From: Moritella dasanensis ArB 0140
GTDB lineage: Bacteria > Pseudomonadota > Gammaproteobacteria > Enterobacterales > Moritellaceae
Length of the DNA stretch: 64,000 bases
Direction of reading: 5' to 3'
Assembly (NCBI RefSeq): GCF_000276805.1
Contig: NZ_AKXQ01000023.1
Location: 1 to 64,000, forward strand
Every line of letters starts with the position of its first letter. Within the stretch, counting starts at the first letter, position 1. This document shows, in pieces, positions 54,050-62,448 of this stretch. The position numbers and the translations under genes were made by a program. Below the pieces are notes generated by a model that saw only the letters and a program-made list of their open reading frames with translations, had not been told where the DNA came from and did no database searches.

Positions 54050-54316
54050 TTAAGCCGCATTCTCTTCTTCTACACGTGAAATGTATTTTTCCATCGCTTG
54101 ATCTGACGTTAAGCCACGTAATTTATCCCATGCAGTCCATTTAGCAAAACCAACCATATCAAAGATAGATGGCTTCTTAGTTGCTACATCACCCTCAGTT
54201 GCTTGCTTAAATAATGAATAAAACTCTAACTTAGTTTCTTGTGATGGTTTTTTCTTTGCTGTGCCGTTTTGAACGAGTTCTACTGTAGCGTCGAATTTAG
54301 CGCGTAGGTCTGTCAT
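54050..54316 (-). CDS. Acyl-CoA-binding protein (ACBP)
   Basis: 88 aa, standard ACBP length: LRAKFDATVELVQNGTAKKKPSQETKLEFYSLFKQATEGDVATKKPSIFDMVGFAKWTAWDKLRGLTSDQAMEKYISRVEE, with the Tyr-Ser-Leu-(Phe)-Lys and KWTAWDKLRG motifs of the four-helix fold. It binds long-chain acyl-CoA. ATG 54316 with AAAGGA upstream. ACBP is mainly eukaryotic and sporadic in bacteria, so an old transfer is possible. Confidence 0.93.
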   Translation of the reverse strand: MTDLRAKFDATVELVQNGTAKKKPSQETKLEFYSLFKQATEGDVATKKPSIFDMVGFAKWTAWDKLRGLTSDQAMEKYISRVEEENAA

Positions 54317-54642
54317 TTTATATTCCTTTATTTGTCTAAAATGTTGAATCAAAAAGTACTTAAATATTCATTAGTAAAAGCATTACAACGAGCAACGTCG
54401 TAATGCACCTACTAATGAGTAGTTAGTCACAGACGAATATTACCTTTATTTTGTGTTGAATACATCCTTTTATTTCAATTTTAGGTATGAAATTAAATAA
54501 TGAAAAATCCTTATTATTCAATCTAATAACTTTTAAATAAGTATGATTTTTCTAAACTCGCACATCATTGTAGCGGCGGCTGTTAACTATTAACGGCTAT
54601 CCATTACTAGGTTATAGCTGCAGCTTGCACGAATAATGTTTG

Positions 54643-54751
54643 TGTCGAGTACTCATCACCACTTTTTGTGTAGAAAACGAATCCCCACTCTTGTGTTTAG
54701 CGCTAATAGCTACTTTATGTTGAGAACTTCACTCTATGTCGAGTACTCATC
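54643..54751. repeat. 15-bp direct repeats around a palindromic core, 94 nt apart
   Basis: TGTCGAGTACTCATC occurs at 54643-54657 and 54737-54751, each containing the palindrome GAGTACTC. Part of the 54317-54951 gap between the ACBP gene and the membrane-protein gene; nothing else is identified there. Confidence 0.6.
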
Positions 54752-54951
54752 GCCGACAGTAGCGCATGAATCATAATTGATGTGGCGCAGTAATAGTCTA
54801 AATCTAGAGTTTAAATGGATAATTAAACTTGATATATATGTGAGAAGATATATCATTACCCATTTGTAGTTACGACCTTTTAGGTGTTCATCGCTTGTAT
54901 AAGTTAACACCATAATTCTGTAGCGCTAAACTCATTTTTTGTAAGTCAGAT

Positions 54952-55770
54952 ATGATCGAAAAACAACAGTCGAAGAGACAAATACCATTATTCGAGGCCG
55001 TATTGAATAATTACTCTATACTGCAACGCTGCCTGATGTTTACTTGCGCTATTTTAGTCGTAGGTACATTGGCATTCGCGGAACAAACAAATATCACATC
55101 ATTTTTGTTTTCTAATCTGCCGATGGGCATTGGATTAACAAATAACTTTATTGCGCCGTTAGTAGCGATCGTACTACTCGCGGTTTCTTGCACTGCCTAT
55201 TTTGGTATTGTTTGCACGGATAAGATTTCGTCATCGTCGCAACAAACGAAAAATGGTTCTGGATTTTTATCTGAATTACGCATCACGCTGGTATTCGGTG
55301 CTTGTTTCGGTTTGCTGACTGGTATTTTATGTAGCTTAATTTTTGTGATTGCAGAACCGCATCTACCACAAGCGTTTCTTCAGTATCATCAAATATTTAG
55401 CTCGTTAGACCTTATTTTAATTGCGTTGACAGCTGTGTTATCCAGCACATTATATTTATCGGTATTCATGTTACCGCTATCAAGTTTGTTATCAAAACTG
55501 ATGTTGTTTGAAAACAAGCCTTCACAATTTAAATTAACCACCAATACCATTGTTATTTCATCCATCATATTGTCGTTGTTTATGGCTTTATCTGTGGCGC
55601 TGGTGACATCTACTTTCTCGATAAACCTGATTATTTTTATCGTTATTATATCGGCTATCACGGCTTCAACGTTAGGCTTGTTATATTGGTTTGTGGGACT
55701 GGAAGCGAGCTTGATTGCAAACCTGGTATATTGCTTATTGGTTTCTTATCTTGCACACATTTTCTTATAG
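54952..55770 (+). CDS. Multi-spanning membrane protein, unknown
   Basis: 272 aa with about six to seven hydrophobic helices (for example LMFTCAILVVGTLAFA, FIAPLVAIVLLAVSCTAYFGIVC, ITLVFGACFGLLTGILCSLIFVI, LILIALTAVLSSTLYLSVFMLPL, NTIVISSIILSLFMALSVALV, LIIFIVIISAITASTLGLLYWFV). No motif identifies a transporter class. Long upstream gap with 15-bp repeats. Probably an inner-membrane protein. Confidence 0.65.
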   Translation: MIEKQQSKRQIPLFEAVLNNYSILQRCLMFTCAILVVGTLAFAEQTNITSFLFSNLPMGIGLTNNFIAPLVAIVLLAVSCTAYFGIVCTDKISSSSQQTKNGSGFLSELRITLVFGACFGLLTGILCSLIFVIAEPHLPQAFLQYHQIFSSLDLILIALTAVLSSTLYLSVFMLPLSSLLSKLMLFENKPSQFKLTTNTIVISSIILSLFMALSVALVTSTFSINLIIFIVIISAITASTLGLLYWFVGLEASLIANLVYCLLVSYLAHIFL

Positions 55771-55846
55771 TTGGGTTTGTATTCGACTTCTACTTGAAGA
55801 AAATAGAAAGCGCGATTTAGCTGATCATCGCGCTAGTTTAATTGTG

Positions 55847-56644
55847 TTATTTTGTCTGTGGCGTATGACAGACAGAACACATCGGTAATTTTGGTAATTT
55901 CATCGTTTGAAACGACAGTGTTAGACCATCGACAATTAAGACTTTACCTGTCAGTGGCTGACCAAAGTTGGCAATCACTTTAATCGCTTCCATAGCCTGC
56001 ATCGCACCAATAATACCCACCATCGGCGCCATAATACCGGATTCAACACAGCTTAATGTTCCGCTGCCGAATAATTGGCTTAGACATTGGTAGCAAGGCT
56101 CATTATCGGCATACGTAAAGACACTAATTTGACCTTCCATACGAATCGCAGCGCCTGACACTAAGGGTGTGCGCAACGCGAAACAAGCACGGTTTATCTG
56201 CTCTCGTGTATCGACGTTATCAGTACAATCAAGCACAATATCATGCAATTCGATTAGCTTAACCATCTCATCTTCAGACAGTTTTGTGGTGATAGCTTGC
56301 ACTTTACAGTGTGGGTTTATCTGCTCTAGTTCATGTTTAGCGGATAGCGATTTAAACTCACCAATGCGGCTATCACGGTGCAGTAACTGACGTTGTAAAT
56401 TTGATAACTCAATATGATCAAAATCGACTAATGTCATCTTGCCGATGCCAGAAGAAGCTAAGTACTGACTACTAGCACAACCTAGTCCGCCTGCACCTAT
56501 TATTAATACATTGGCTTGTTTTAAGGCTTCTTGGCCATCAAAATCAAAGTGGCGTAGCACGATTTGACGGTTGTAGCGTAACTCTTCTTGCGAAGACAAT
56601 ATGTCTTCGCAAGGCAAGTCACCACCAATAGAGGAGGTTGTCAT
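55847..56644 (-). CDS. moeB: Molybdopterin-synthase adenylyltransferase
   Basis: 265 aa (E. coli 249). E1-like Rossmann motif GAGGLGCASSQYLASSGIGKMTLVDFD, QRQLLHRDSRIGEFKS, DCTDNVDTREQINRACF, and zinc Cys (CYQCLSQ; CSVCH). It adenylates the C-terminal Gly of MoaD for sulfur transfer in molybdenum cofactor synthesis. TAATG coupling to moeA. Confidence 0.93.
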   Translation of the reverse strand: MTTSSIGGDLPCEDILSSQEELRYNRQIVLRHFDFDGQEALKQANVLIIGAGGLGCASSQYLASSGIGKMTLVDFDHIELSNLQRQLLHRDSRIGEFKSLSAKHELEQINPHCKVQAITTKLSEDEMVKLIELHDIVLDCTDNVDTREQINRACFALRTPLVSGAAIRMEGQISVFTYADNEPCYQCLSQLFGSGTLSCVESGIMAPMVGIIGAMQAMEAIKVIANFGQPLTGKVLIVDGLTLSFQTMKLPKLPMCSVCHTPQTK

Positions 56645-57879
56645 TAATTTAAGATCTCGTTAAATGGTTCAATTGTGACGGTTTCACCAATTTCAACATT
56701 ACCGCGATCTTGCTCGATAATGGCATAACAATTTGAGTGACTCAAGCTGCTGAATACGCCAGAACCTTGGCTACCTGTCGATACAACTTCAAGTTGACCT
56801 TGCGCGTTCACGCTATAGATAGCACGTTGAAAGTCCATACGACCGGGTGCTTTTTTCATTCTAGTGGTGGCAACGGCATTAAAGCGAGGTGTTGGTGTGA
56901 ACACTTGATTGGTCATTTTTGCTAATGCCGGCACGACAAGTTGATGAAATGTCACCGTTGCAGAAACGGGGTTACCAGGTAAACCAAAGAATTTACTGCT
57001 TGGTAAGGTGCCGAATGCGAACGGTTTACCGGGTTTAATCGCCAATTTCCAAAAGCCAATTTCACCCAGTTCTTCGAGTAATATTTTAGTGTAATCTGCT
57101 TCGCCAACTGATACACCGCCAGATGTGATCACGGCATCAGCCACTGCATCGGCTTTAAGGAACGTTTCACGTAGTAGGTCTTCGTTATCAGGGACAATAC
57201 CAAAATCAATAATGTCTAAATTCAAACGCGATAACATAGCGTTAATGCTGTAACGGTTACTGTCGTAAATCTCACCATTACCAAGCGGTTGACCTAAGGT
57301 TTTGAGCTCATCACCGGTTGAAAAAATAGCCACTTTTAGACGACGGTAGACTGTTACTTTATCAATGCCAATCGTTGCTAGCATGGGAATATCACGTGGG
57401 GTAAGGCGGCGACCTTTGGTTAATACAGCTTGGCCGATCGCGATATCTTCAGCAGCATTACGAATATTGTCATGCATTGGCGGTAAACTTTCGAAGGTAA
57501 TAAGATCACCATCTACCTGTGTTCTTTCCTGCATGATAACGGCTTCACAACCTGTTGGTACTGGTGCGCCAGTCATAATGCGGATACAAGTGCCGAGTGG
57601 CCATTCACCATCAAACGGTTGACCTGCAAAGGCTTTACCTGCAAGTGGTAGGGTCATTGATTGAGTGAGGTCGGTGATGCGAACTGCATAACCATCCATT
57701 GCTGAATTATCAAATGGCGGGACATTCATTGGCGAAGATATGTCTTCAGCGAGAATATAATCGAGTGCTTCTGCTAAGTCTAATGTCAGTGTTTCTGTTA
57801 CTGCATCAATATTGTCCAACATTTCTTGCATCGCTAAATCCAGTGGTTTTAGCCCTTGTACGTCACAACATCCCATCAT
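56644..57879 (-). CDS. moeA: Molybdopterin molybdenumtransferase
   Basis: 411 aa. N-terminal AEDISSPMNVPPFDNSAMDGYAVR, GTCIRIMTGAPVPTGCEAVIMQE, then the MoCF fold VAIFSTGDEL, GEIYDSNRYSI, SGGVSVGEADYTK, KPGKPFAFG, FGLPGNPVSATVTF. It inserts molybdate into adenylylated molybdopterin. First gene of moeAB; divergent from folE. Confidence 0.94.
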   Translation of the reverse strand: MMGCCDVQGLKPLDLAMQEMLDNIDAVTETLTLDLAEALDYILAEDISSPMNVPPFDNSAMDGYAVRITDLTQSMTLPLAGKAFAGQPFDGEWPLGTCIRIMTGAPVPTGCEAVIMQERTQVDGDLITFESLPPMHDNIRNAAEDIAIGQAVLTKGRRLTPRDIPMLATIGIDKVTVYRRLKVAIFSTGDELKTLGQPLGNGEIYDSNRYSINAMLSRLNLDIIDFGIVPDNEDLLRETFLKADAVADAVITSGGVSVGEADYTKILLEELGEIGFWKLAIKPGKPFAFGTLPSSKFFGLPGNPVSATVTFHQLVVPALAKMTNQVFTPTPRFNAVATTRMKKAPGRMDFQRAIYSVNAQGQLEVVSTGSQGSGVFSSLSHSNCYAIIEQDRGNVEIGETVTIEPFNEILN

Positions 57880-58060
57880 ATACCCTTGTGGTTATTTTTT
57901 AGTTATATCGTCAATTATGACAAACTCAACAGGTTGGCGAAAGGATCTATAACAATAAAATGCTTAATTATGGCTATTTAAGCTAATTTGTTTATCTTAT
58001 CAATTGTTAGATGCTATTATGCGGCAATATTTTTAAGTCGATTCGTTTGTGGAGTAATTA

Positions 58061-58711
58061 ATGACCTGCCTAAGTAAAGAAGCTTTATTAGTCCGTTCAG
58101 TCTTGGAAGAGCGAGGGTTAGAAACACCAATGATCGTAACTGGGCTATCAAGCGCAGAAAAAAAAGACCGCATTGAATCACATTTCACCGAAATTCTAAA
58201 ATTATTAGAGCTTGATTTAAGTGATGATAGCTTAGCTGAAACGCCACACCGTATTGCCAAAATGTACGTGAATGAAATATTCTCAGGCTTGGATTATGCG
58301 TCGTTTCCTAAAATCACTTTAATTGATAATAAAATGCAAGTAGATGAAATGGTTAAGGTCAGTGATATTACCTTAACGAGTACTTGCGAACATCATTTTG
58401 TGACAATCGATGGTAAAGCGACAATTGCTTATATTCCACGTAGTAAAGTGATTGGTTTATCAAAAATTAACCGTATCGTGCAATTTTTCTCACGCCGTCC
58501 ACAAGTGCAAGAGCGTCTAACGCAACAAATCTTAGTTGCGCTGCAGACCTTACTTGATTCACAAGATGTCGCTGTGAGTATTACTGCAACACATTACTGT
58601 GTAAAAGCACGTGGTGTGATGGATGCGACAAGCGAAACGACAACGACATCACTGGGTGGTATCTTTAAATCACGTCCAGAAACAAGAGCTGAGTTCTTGC
58701 ATTGCCGTTAG
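58061..58711 (+). CDS. folE: GTP cyclohydrolase I
   Basis: 216 aa (E. coli 222). Family motifs: [22 protein letters not shown], zinc ligands in [51 protein letters not shown], and [10 protein letters not shown]. It makes 7,8-dihydroneopterin triphosphate for folate and queuosine. TGGAG upstream of the ATG. Confidence 0.95.
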   Translation: MTCLSKEALLVRSVLEERGLETPMIVTGLSSAEKKDRIESHFTEILKLLELDLSDDSLAETPHRIAKMYVNEIFSGLDYASFPKITLIDNKMQVDEMVKVSDITLTSTCEHHFVTIDGKATIAYIPRSKVIGLSKINRIVQFFSRRPQVQERLTQQILVALQTLLDSQDVAVSITATHYCVKARGVMDATSETTTTSLGGIFKSRPETRAEFLHCR

Positions 58712-58728
58712 TTAATACAGATTAAGTA

Positions 58729-58779
58729 AACCTAAACTGCAATTCTCGAGTGATTCCACTCTGCAGTTTGGGTTTTTAC
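58729..58779 (+). terminator. Rho-independent terminator after folE
   Basis: AAACTGCA/TGCAGTTT stem with inner GAGT/ACTC and a flanking TTTTT. Confidence 0.85.
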
Positions 58780-58906
58780 CTTTACATTAACTCATATCGT
58801 CTTGCCACATTTCGTCATAATTCATCTTTTTCCATCATTATTGTGAAATTTAATCGCCACACTTGTTTGTTTTAATAGCCTTATTGATAACTAATGAGTA
58901 GCTGAG

Positions 58907-59494
58907 ATGAAGCAGATATTAAAACTAAATACATTGTGGAAATTACACACCGATGATCAGCCGCAGCAATTAGCGCAATCCCTATTACAGTCACTATTAC
59001 AATCATTATTACTGTGCTGTTTTGTTGTTTTCTTAGTGGTAACAACGCGTTTTATCGTCAGCTATGCCAATAGTAGTTACGCTCAAGATATGGCGTCATT
59101 GACTATTTATGATGACAATGCGACGCAAGGCTTGGTCAATGTCGATGGTATTTATGCCGATGCGGAAAATATCGATCGTCAAGCAAGAGTGGATGTCAGC
59201 CTGGTAAAAGAACAAGTTCAATATGAACAAAAGTTAGCAGATTTAGGTTTTGTATTACAACAATATCAAATGATGGAATTACAGGCGTTTAATTTTGTTA
59301 TTGATATGCCACAACGTGAACAAGTGACCACTGCGATGCTAAGTCATTTACAAAGTATGTTAACGGAGTTCATGGCGTTAAATCCAGATATTACTGCTAA
59401 TTGGCAATTAGATCCAAATAATGCGTTGAAGTTGATTGTGCAGTTACATACAGAACGAAAAAGGCATTGGGGTGGGGCAGGCTTCATTATTTAG
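58907..59494 (+). CDS. Membrane-anchored hypothetical protein
   Basis: 195 aa. N-terminal cytoplasmic tail containing three QSLL repeats (12-bp units, 58977-59012), one membrane helix (about 35-52, LLCCFVVFLVVTTRFIVSYA), then a periplasmic domain with coiled-coil tendency (VDVSLVKEQVQYEQKLADLGFVLQQYQMMELQAF). Function unknown. It is followed by a stem-loop and lies between folE and the convergent rnb. Confidence 0.6.
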   Translation: MKQILKLNTLWKLHTDDQPQQLAQSLLQSLLQSLLLCCFVVFLVVTTRFIVSYANSSYAQDMASLTIYDDNATQGLVNVDGIYADAENIDRQARVDVSLVKEQVQYEQKLADLGFVLQQYQMMELQAFNFVIDMPQREQVTTAMLSHLQSMLTEFMALNPDITANWQLDPNNALKLIVQLHTERKRHWGGAGFII

Positions 59495-59519
59495 CGAGGG
59501 CAAGCAGTGCTCACCCTCG
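59495..59519. terminator. Weak stem-loop between convergent genes
   Basis: CGAGGG/CCCTCG with inner AGCA/TGCT; poor T-run. Shared end of the gene at 58907 and rnb. Confidence 0.45.
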
Positions 59520-59535
59520 TTAAAATAAGCTGTTA

Positions 59536-61509
59536 TTAAACTGCGACTGTTTCTACTGGTGTAGTAACAACTGGTTTAGCAACAACAGGCTTCGCAACTA
59601 TGTTACGTTTTTCTTTGTTAACTTCTGCGATATTAACGAAGATAACGTCACCTAAGCTGTACTCAACTTGATCTTTAATGCTGATTTGGCCTGTTTCAAC
59701 TAAGCATTTAACTTCTTTCTTATTATCATGTAATAAGCTAGCAGGGATAAATGCAACCGCACCATTTTCAAGTAAACGCACACGTAAACCACCGCGGTTA
59801 ACATCCATGATGCTAGCCTCGAATGCTTGTTTGCTTTCTACCGCAGGTGTGAGGTAATCAACATATAACCAAGACGAGATATCACGTTCAGCCATTCTAT
59901 GTTGACGGCGACGTTCTGACATCAAGATCACTTCATCTTCTGTTGCAGAGCGTGCTGTACCATTGGTTAATGTTGCTTTGATTAGACGGTGGTTAAGGAT
60001 GTCACCGTATTTACGAATTGGTGATGTCCATGTTGCATAACCCTCTAAGCCCATCGCGAAGTGACGTTCTGCACTTGCACTGATGATGCTGTAGCTTTGC
60101 ATACGACGTAAACGACTGTCTAACGCTGGATTGGCTTTTTCAGCCAATGTACGTTGTATTTCAACATAACCAGGTAAAGATTGGATATGTTCTTTGGTAC
60201 ATTCAATACCGTGTTCAGTCAGTAACTCAACAACTAAGTCAATCTTCTCTGGATCAAAACCAGCATGGGTATTAAATACACCCACATCGCCATGTTGACG
60301 GAATAAACGTGCTGCGGTGATGTTCGCTGCAACCATTGTTTCTTCAATCATTTGATTAGCAATGCGGCGATGTTCTACATGAATAGCAAGTACGTTACCT
60401 GTTTCATCTAGCTCGAAGCTGTAGTCAGGTTGGTCAGGGAATACGATTGCATTTTTCTTACGCCATTGTTGACGATGACGTGCAAACGTAGCCAGTGACT
60501 GTAGTTGCTCTGCAAGCTGTGCTTCAGGCTGCCACTGCGTTGATACTTCTTCAATCAAGTCTGATACTTGTGTATAAGACAGTTTATGCTGAGAAGTGAT
60601 CCAAGCCGTGAAGAATTCAAACTCTTCAGCTAACGCACCATCTTCTTGAATAGTATAAGTACAGCATAATGTTGGGCGTTTTTCGCCAGCAACTAATGAA
60701 CAAACACTGTCGCTTAATTCACGTGGCATCATTGGGATATTACGGCCCGGTAGATACACAGTGAACGCACGTTCTGCAGCAATTTTGTTTAATTCTGAAT
60801 CAGCTGGGATATATGCTGTTGGATCGGCGATCGCAACCGTCACTTTTAAATTGCCTTCTGCTGTTTTTTCAACAAGCAGTGCATCATCCATATCTTGTGT
60901 AGACGCTGAATCGATTGTAAAGAATGGCTTATCGGTAAGATCAACACGCGCTGTGTCATCTTGAAATTCAACCGAGTCAGGCATAGCTGGTACATCTTTA
61001 GCCAAATCTTGGCGTGCTAATGTAACCCACCATGGTGCATTTGGATCGGTTTCAGTCGCGACGAAACTTGTTACTTCTGCAGCAAAGCTACCGTCTTTTA
61101 ATGCATGAGATTTAAGTTGTGCAACAACCCAATCGCCATTGGCAACTTTATGCTCGCCCAGACCAACTAATTTTGCTCTGATTGGCATGTTGATAACAGG
61201 GCTATCAGCAAGAATGGTGAGTTTGTTTTTAGCAATGCTGATACGCGCAATAAAACGGGTTAATTTAGCTTCAACTAACGTATCCGGTTCTGCTGATGTT
61301 TTATCACCGTTGGTTTCGATATATGCTTTAATGCGATCGCCGTGCATGATTTTTTTCATGTGCGGTGGCGCAATGAAGTAGCTTTCGCCATCATCCGCTT
61401 CAAGGAAGCCAAAACCACGTTCAGTGCCTTTAACTGTACCTTCTACACTCGGCGTGTTTTGGCGCATATTTTGTTTTAATTGAGATAGTAGTGGATTGTC
61501 GCGAAACAT
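59536..61509 (-). CDS. rnb: Exoribonuclease II
   Basis: 657 aa (E. coli 644). Cold-shock domain at the start (GTVKGTERGFGFLEADDGESYFIAPP), RNB catalytic domain with the Asp cluster (FFTIDSASTQDMDDALLVEKT; IADPTAYI), HRRIANQMIEE and WTSPIRKYGDILNHRLI, then an S1 domain (SKQAFEASIMDVNRGGLRVRLLENGAVAFIPASLL). It degrades single-stranded RNA from the 3' end. The last residues repeat VVAKPVV. Confidence 0.95.
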   Translation of the reverse strand: MFRDNPLLSQLKQNMRQNTPSVEGTVKGTERGFGFLEADDGESYFIAPPHMKKIMHGDRIKAYIETNGDKTSAEPDTLVEAKLTRFIARISIAKNKLTILADSPVINMPIRAKLVGLGEHKVANGDWVVAQLKSHALKDGSFAAEVTSFVATETDPNAPWWVTLARQDLAKDVPAMPDSVEFQDDTARVDLTDKPFFTIDSASTQDMDDALLVEKTAEGNLKVTVAIADPTAYIPADSELNKIAAERAFTVYLPGRNIPMMPRELSDSVCSLVAGEKRPTLCCTYTIQEDGALAEEFEFFTAWITSQHKLSYTQVSDLIEEVSTQWQPEAQLAEQLQSLATFARHRQQWRKKNAIVFPDQPDYSFELDETGNVLAIHVEHRRIANQMIEETMVAANITAARLFRQHGDVGVFNTHAGFDPEKIDLVVELLTEHGIECTKEHIQSLPGYVEIQRTLAEKANPALDSRLRRMQSYSIISASAERHFAMGLEGYATWTSPIRKYGDILNHRLIKATLTNGTARSATEDEVILMSERRRQHRMAERDISSWLYVDYLTPAVESKQAFEASIMDVNRGGLRVRLLENGAVAFIPASLLHDNKKEVKCLVETGQISIKDQVEYSLGDVIFVNIAEVNKEKRNIVAKPVVAKPVVTTPVETVAV

Positions 61510-61692
61510 GTAAAGCCTTCCTATAATGAATTGCGCATACTATACGACAGAGCCGGGCTAAGTGCCACCCCTGATACGGGGCATTTGTTGTAAAGTACAG
61601 CAATGTTAATCAGGGGGCTTTATCTATAAATATAACAAACTATTCAACTAAGTTATTGTTACTGCTAAATAGTTTTAATCATCACGATTGAG

Positions 61693-62172
61693 TTACAGTA
61701 ATTTCTCAATGTCTTTTATCATGCCTTTTGGTGACAGTGTCGGTGCAAAGCGATCGACTACATCACCATCACGGTTAACCAAAAATTTAGTGAAGTTCCA
61801 CTTAATGCCTTTACTGCCTAACAGACCTGTCGCTTCTGACTTAAGCCATTTGTACAGCGGGTCGGCATTATCACCATTAACATCAATTTTACTGAACATA
61901 TCAAAAGTGACTCCAAAATTGAGCTGGCAGAATGAATTAATATCAGCATCAGACCCTTGCTCTTGTTGCTTAAACTGGTTGCAAGGAAATCCTAGAATAG
62001 CCAAGCCTTTACTCGCGTAAGTTTGCTGTAACTCTTCTAATTCAGCATATTGATTGGTAAAACCACATTTACTGGCGGTATTTACGATTAATACTGCTTG
62101 GCCATTATAATCACTGAGTTTTTTCTGTTCACCGGTGATTGTTGTTACTTCAAAATCATAAAGCTTTGTCAT
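61693..62172 (-). CDS. Glutathione peroxidase family protein
   Basis: 159 aa. Catalytic Cys in NTASKCGFTNQYAELEEL, Gln/Trp partners in LGFPCNQFKQQEQGSDADINSFC and KWNFTKFLVNRDGDVVDRFAPT. Reduces hydroperoxides, using thioredoxin or glutathione; the second Cys (FPCNQF) is in the position of thioredoxin-dependent members. Monocistronic. Confidence 0.92.
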   Translation of the reverse strand: MTKLYDFEVTTITGEQKKLSDYNGQAVLIVNTASKCGFTNQYAELEELQQTYASKGLAILGFPCNQFKQQEQGSDADINSFCQLNFGVTFDMFSKIDVNGDNADPLYKWLKSEATGLLGSKGIKWNFTKFLVNRDGDVVDRFAPTLSPKGMIKDIEKLL

Positions 62173-62353
62173 TGTAAGTCCCTTTTAAATAATAAATAGG
62201 TAGAAGTAAATAGCAGTGTAAATAAATAGATTGCGCGCAATATAATGGTTGTTGTGATATTAATATGCAAGCATTTTATAATTAAAAATGGCTTTTTTAC
62301 ATTGCTTTTTAAGTAGTTGCGTTTGCGCTCACAGATAAAATTTATTAATTGCC

Positions 62354-62382
62354 CTTGAAAACAGTGATAACAAACCCATCTA
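62354..62382 (+). promoter_or_regulatory. Sigma32-type heat-shock promoter for htpG
   Basis: CTTGAAA (62354-62360), 14-nt spacer, CCCATCTA (62375-62382). Same spacing as the sHSP promoter at 8695; matches sigma32 consensus. Confidence 0.8.
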
Positions 62383-62448
62383 TCTATTAACGAATAAATT
62401 CAGATGATTTGTAATCTGAATCACCCCATTAGAACAAAGGAACAAGTA

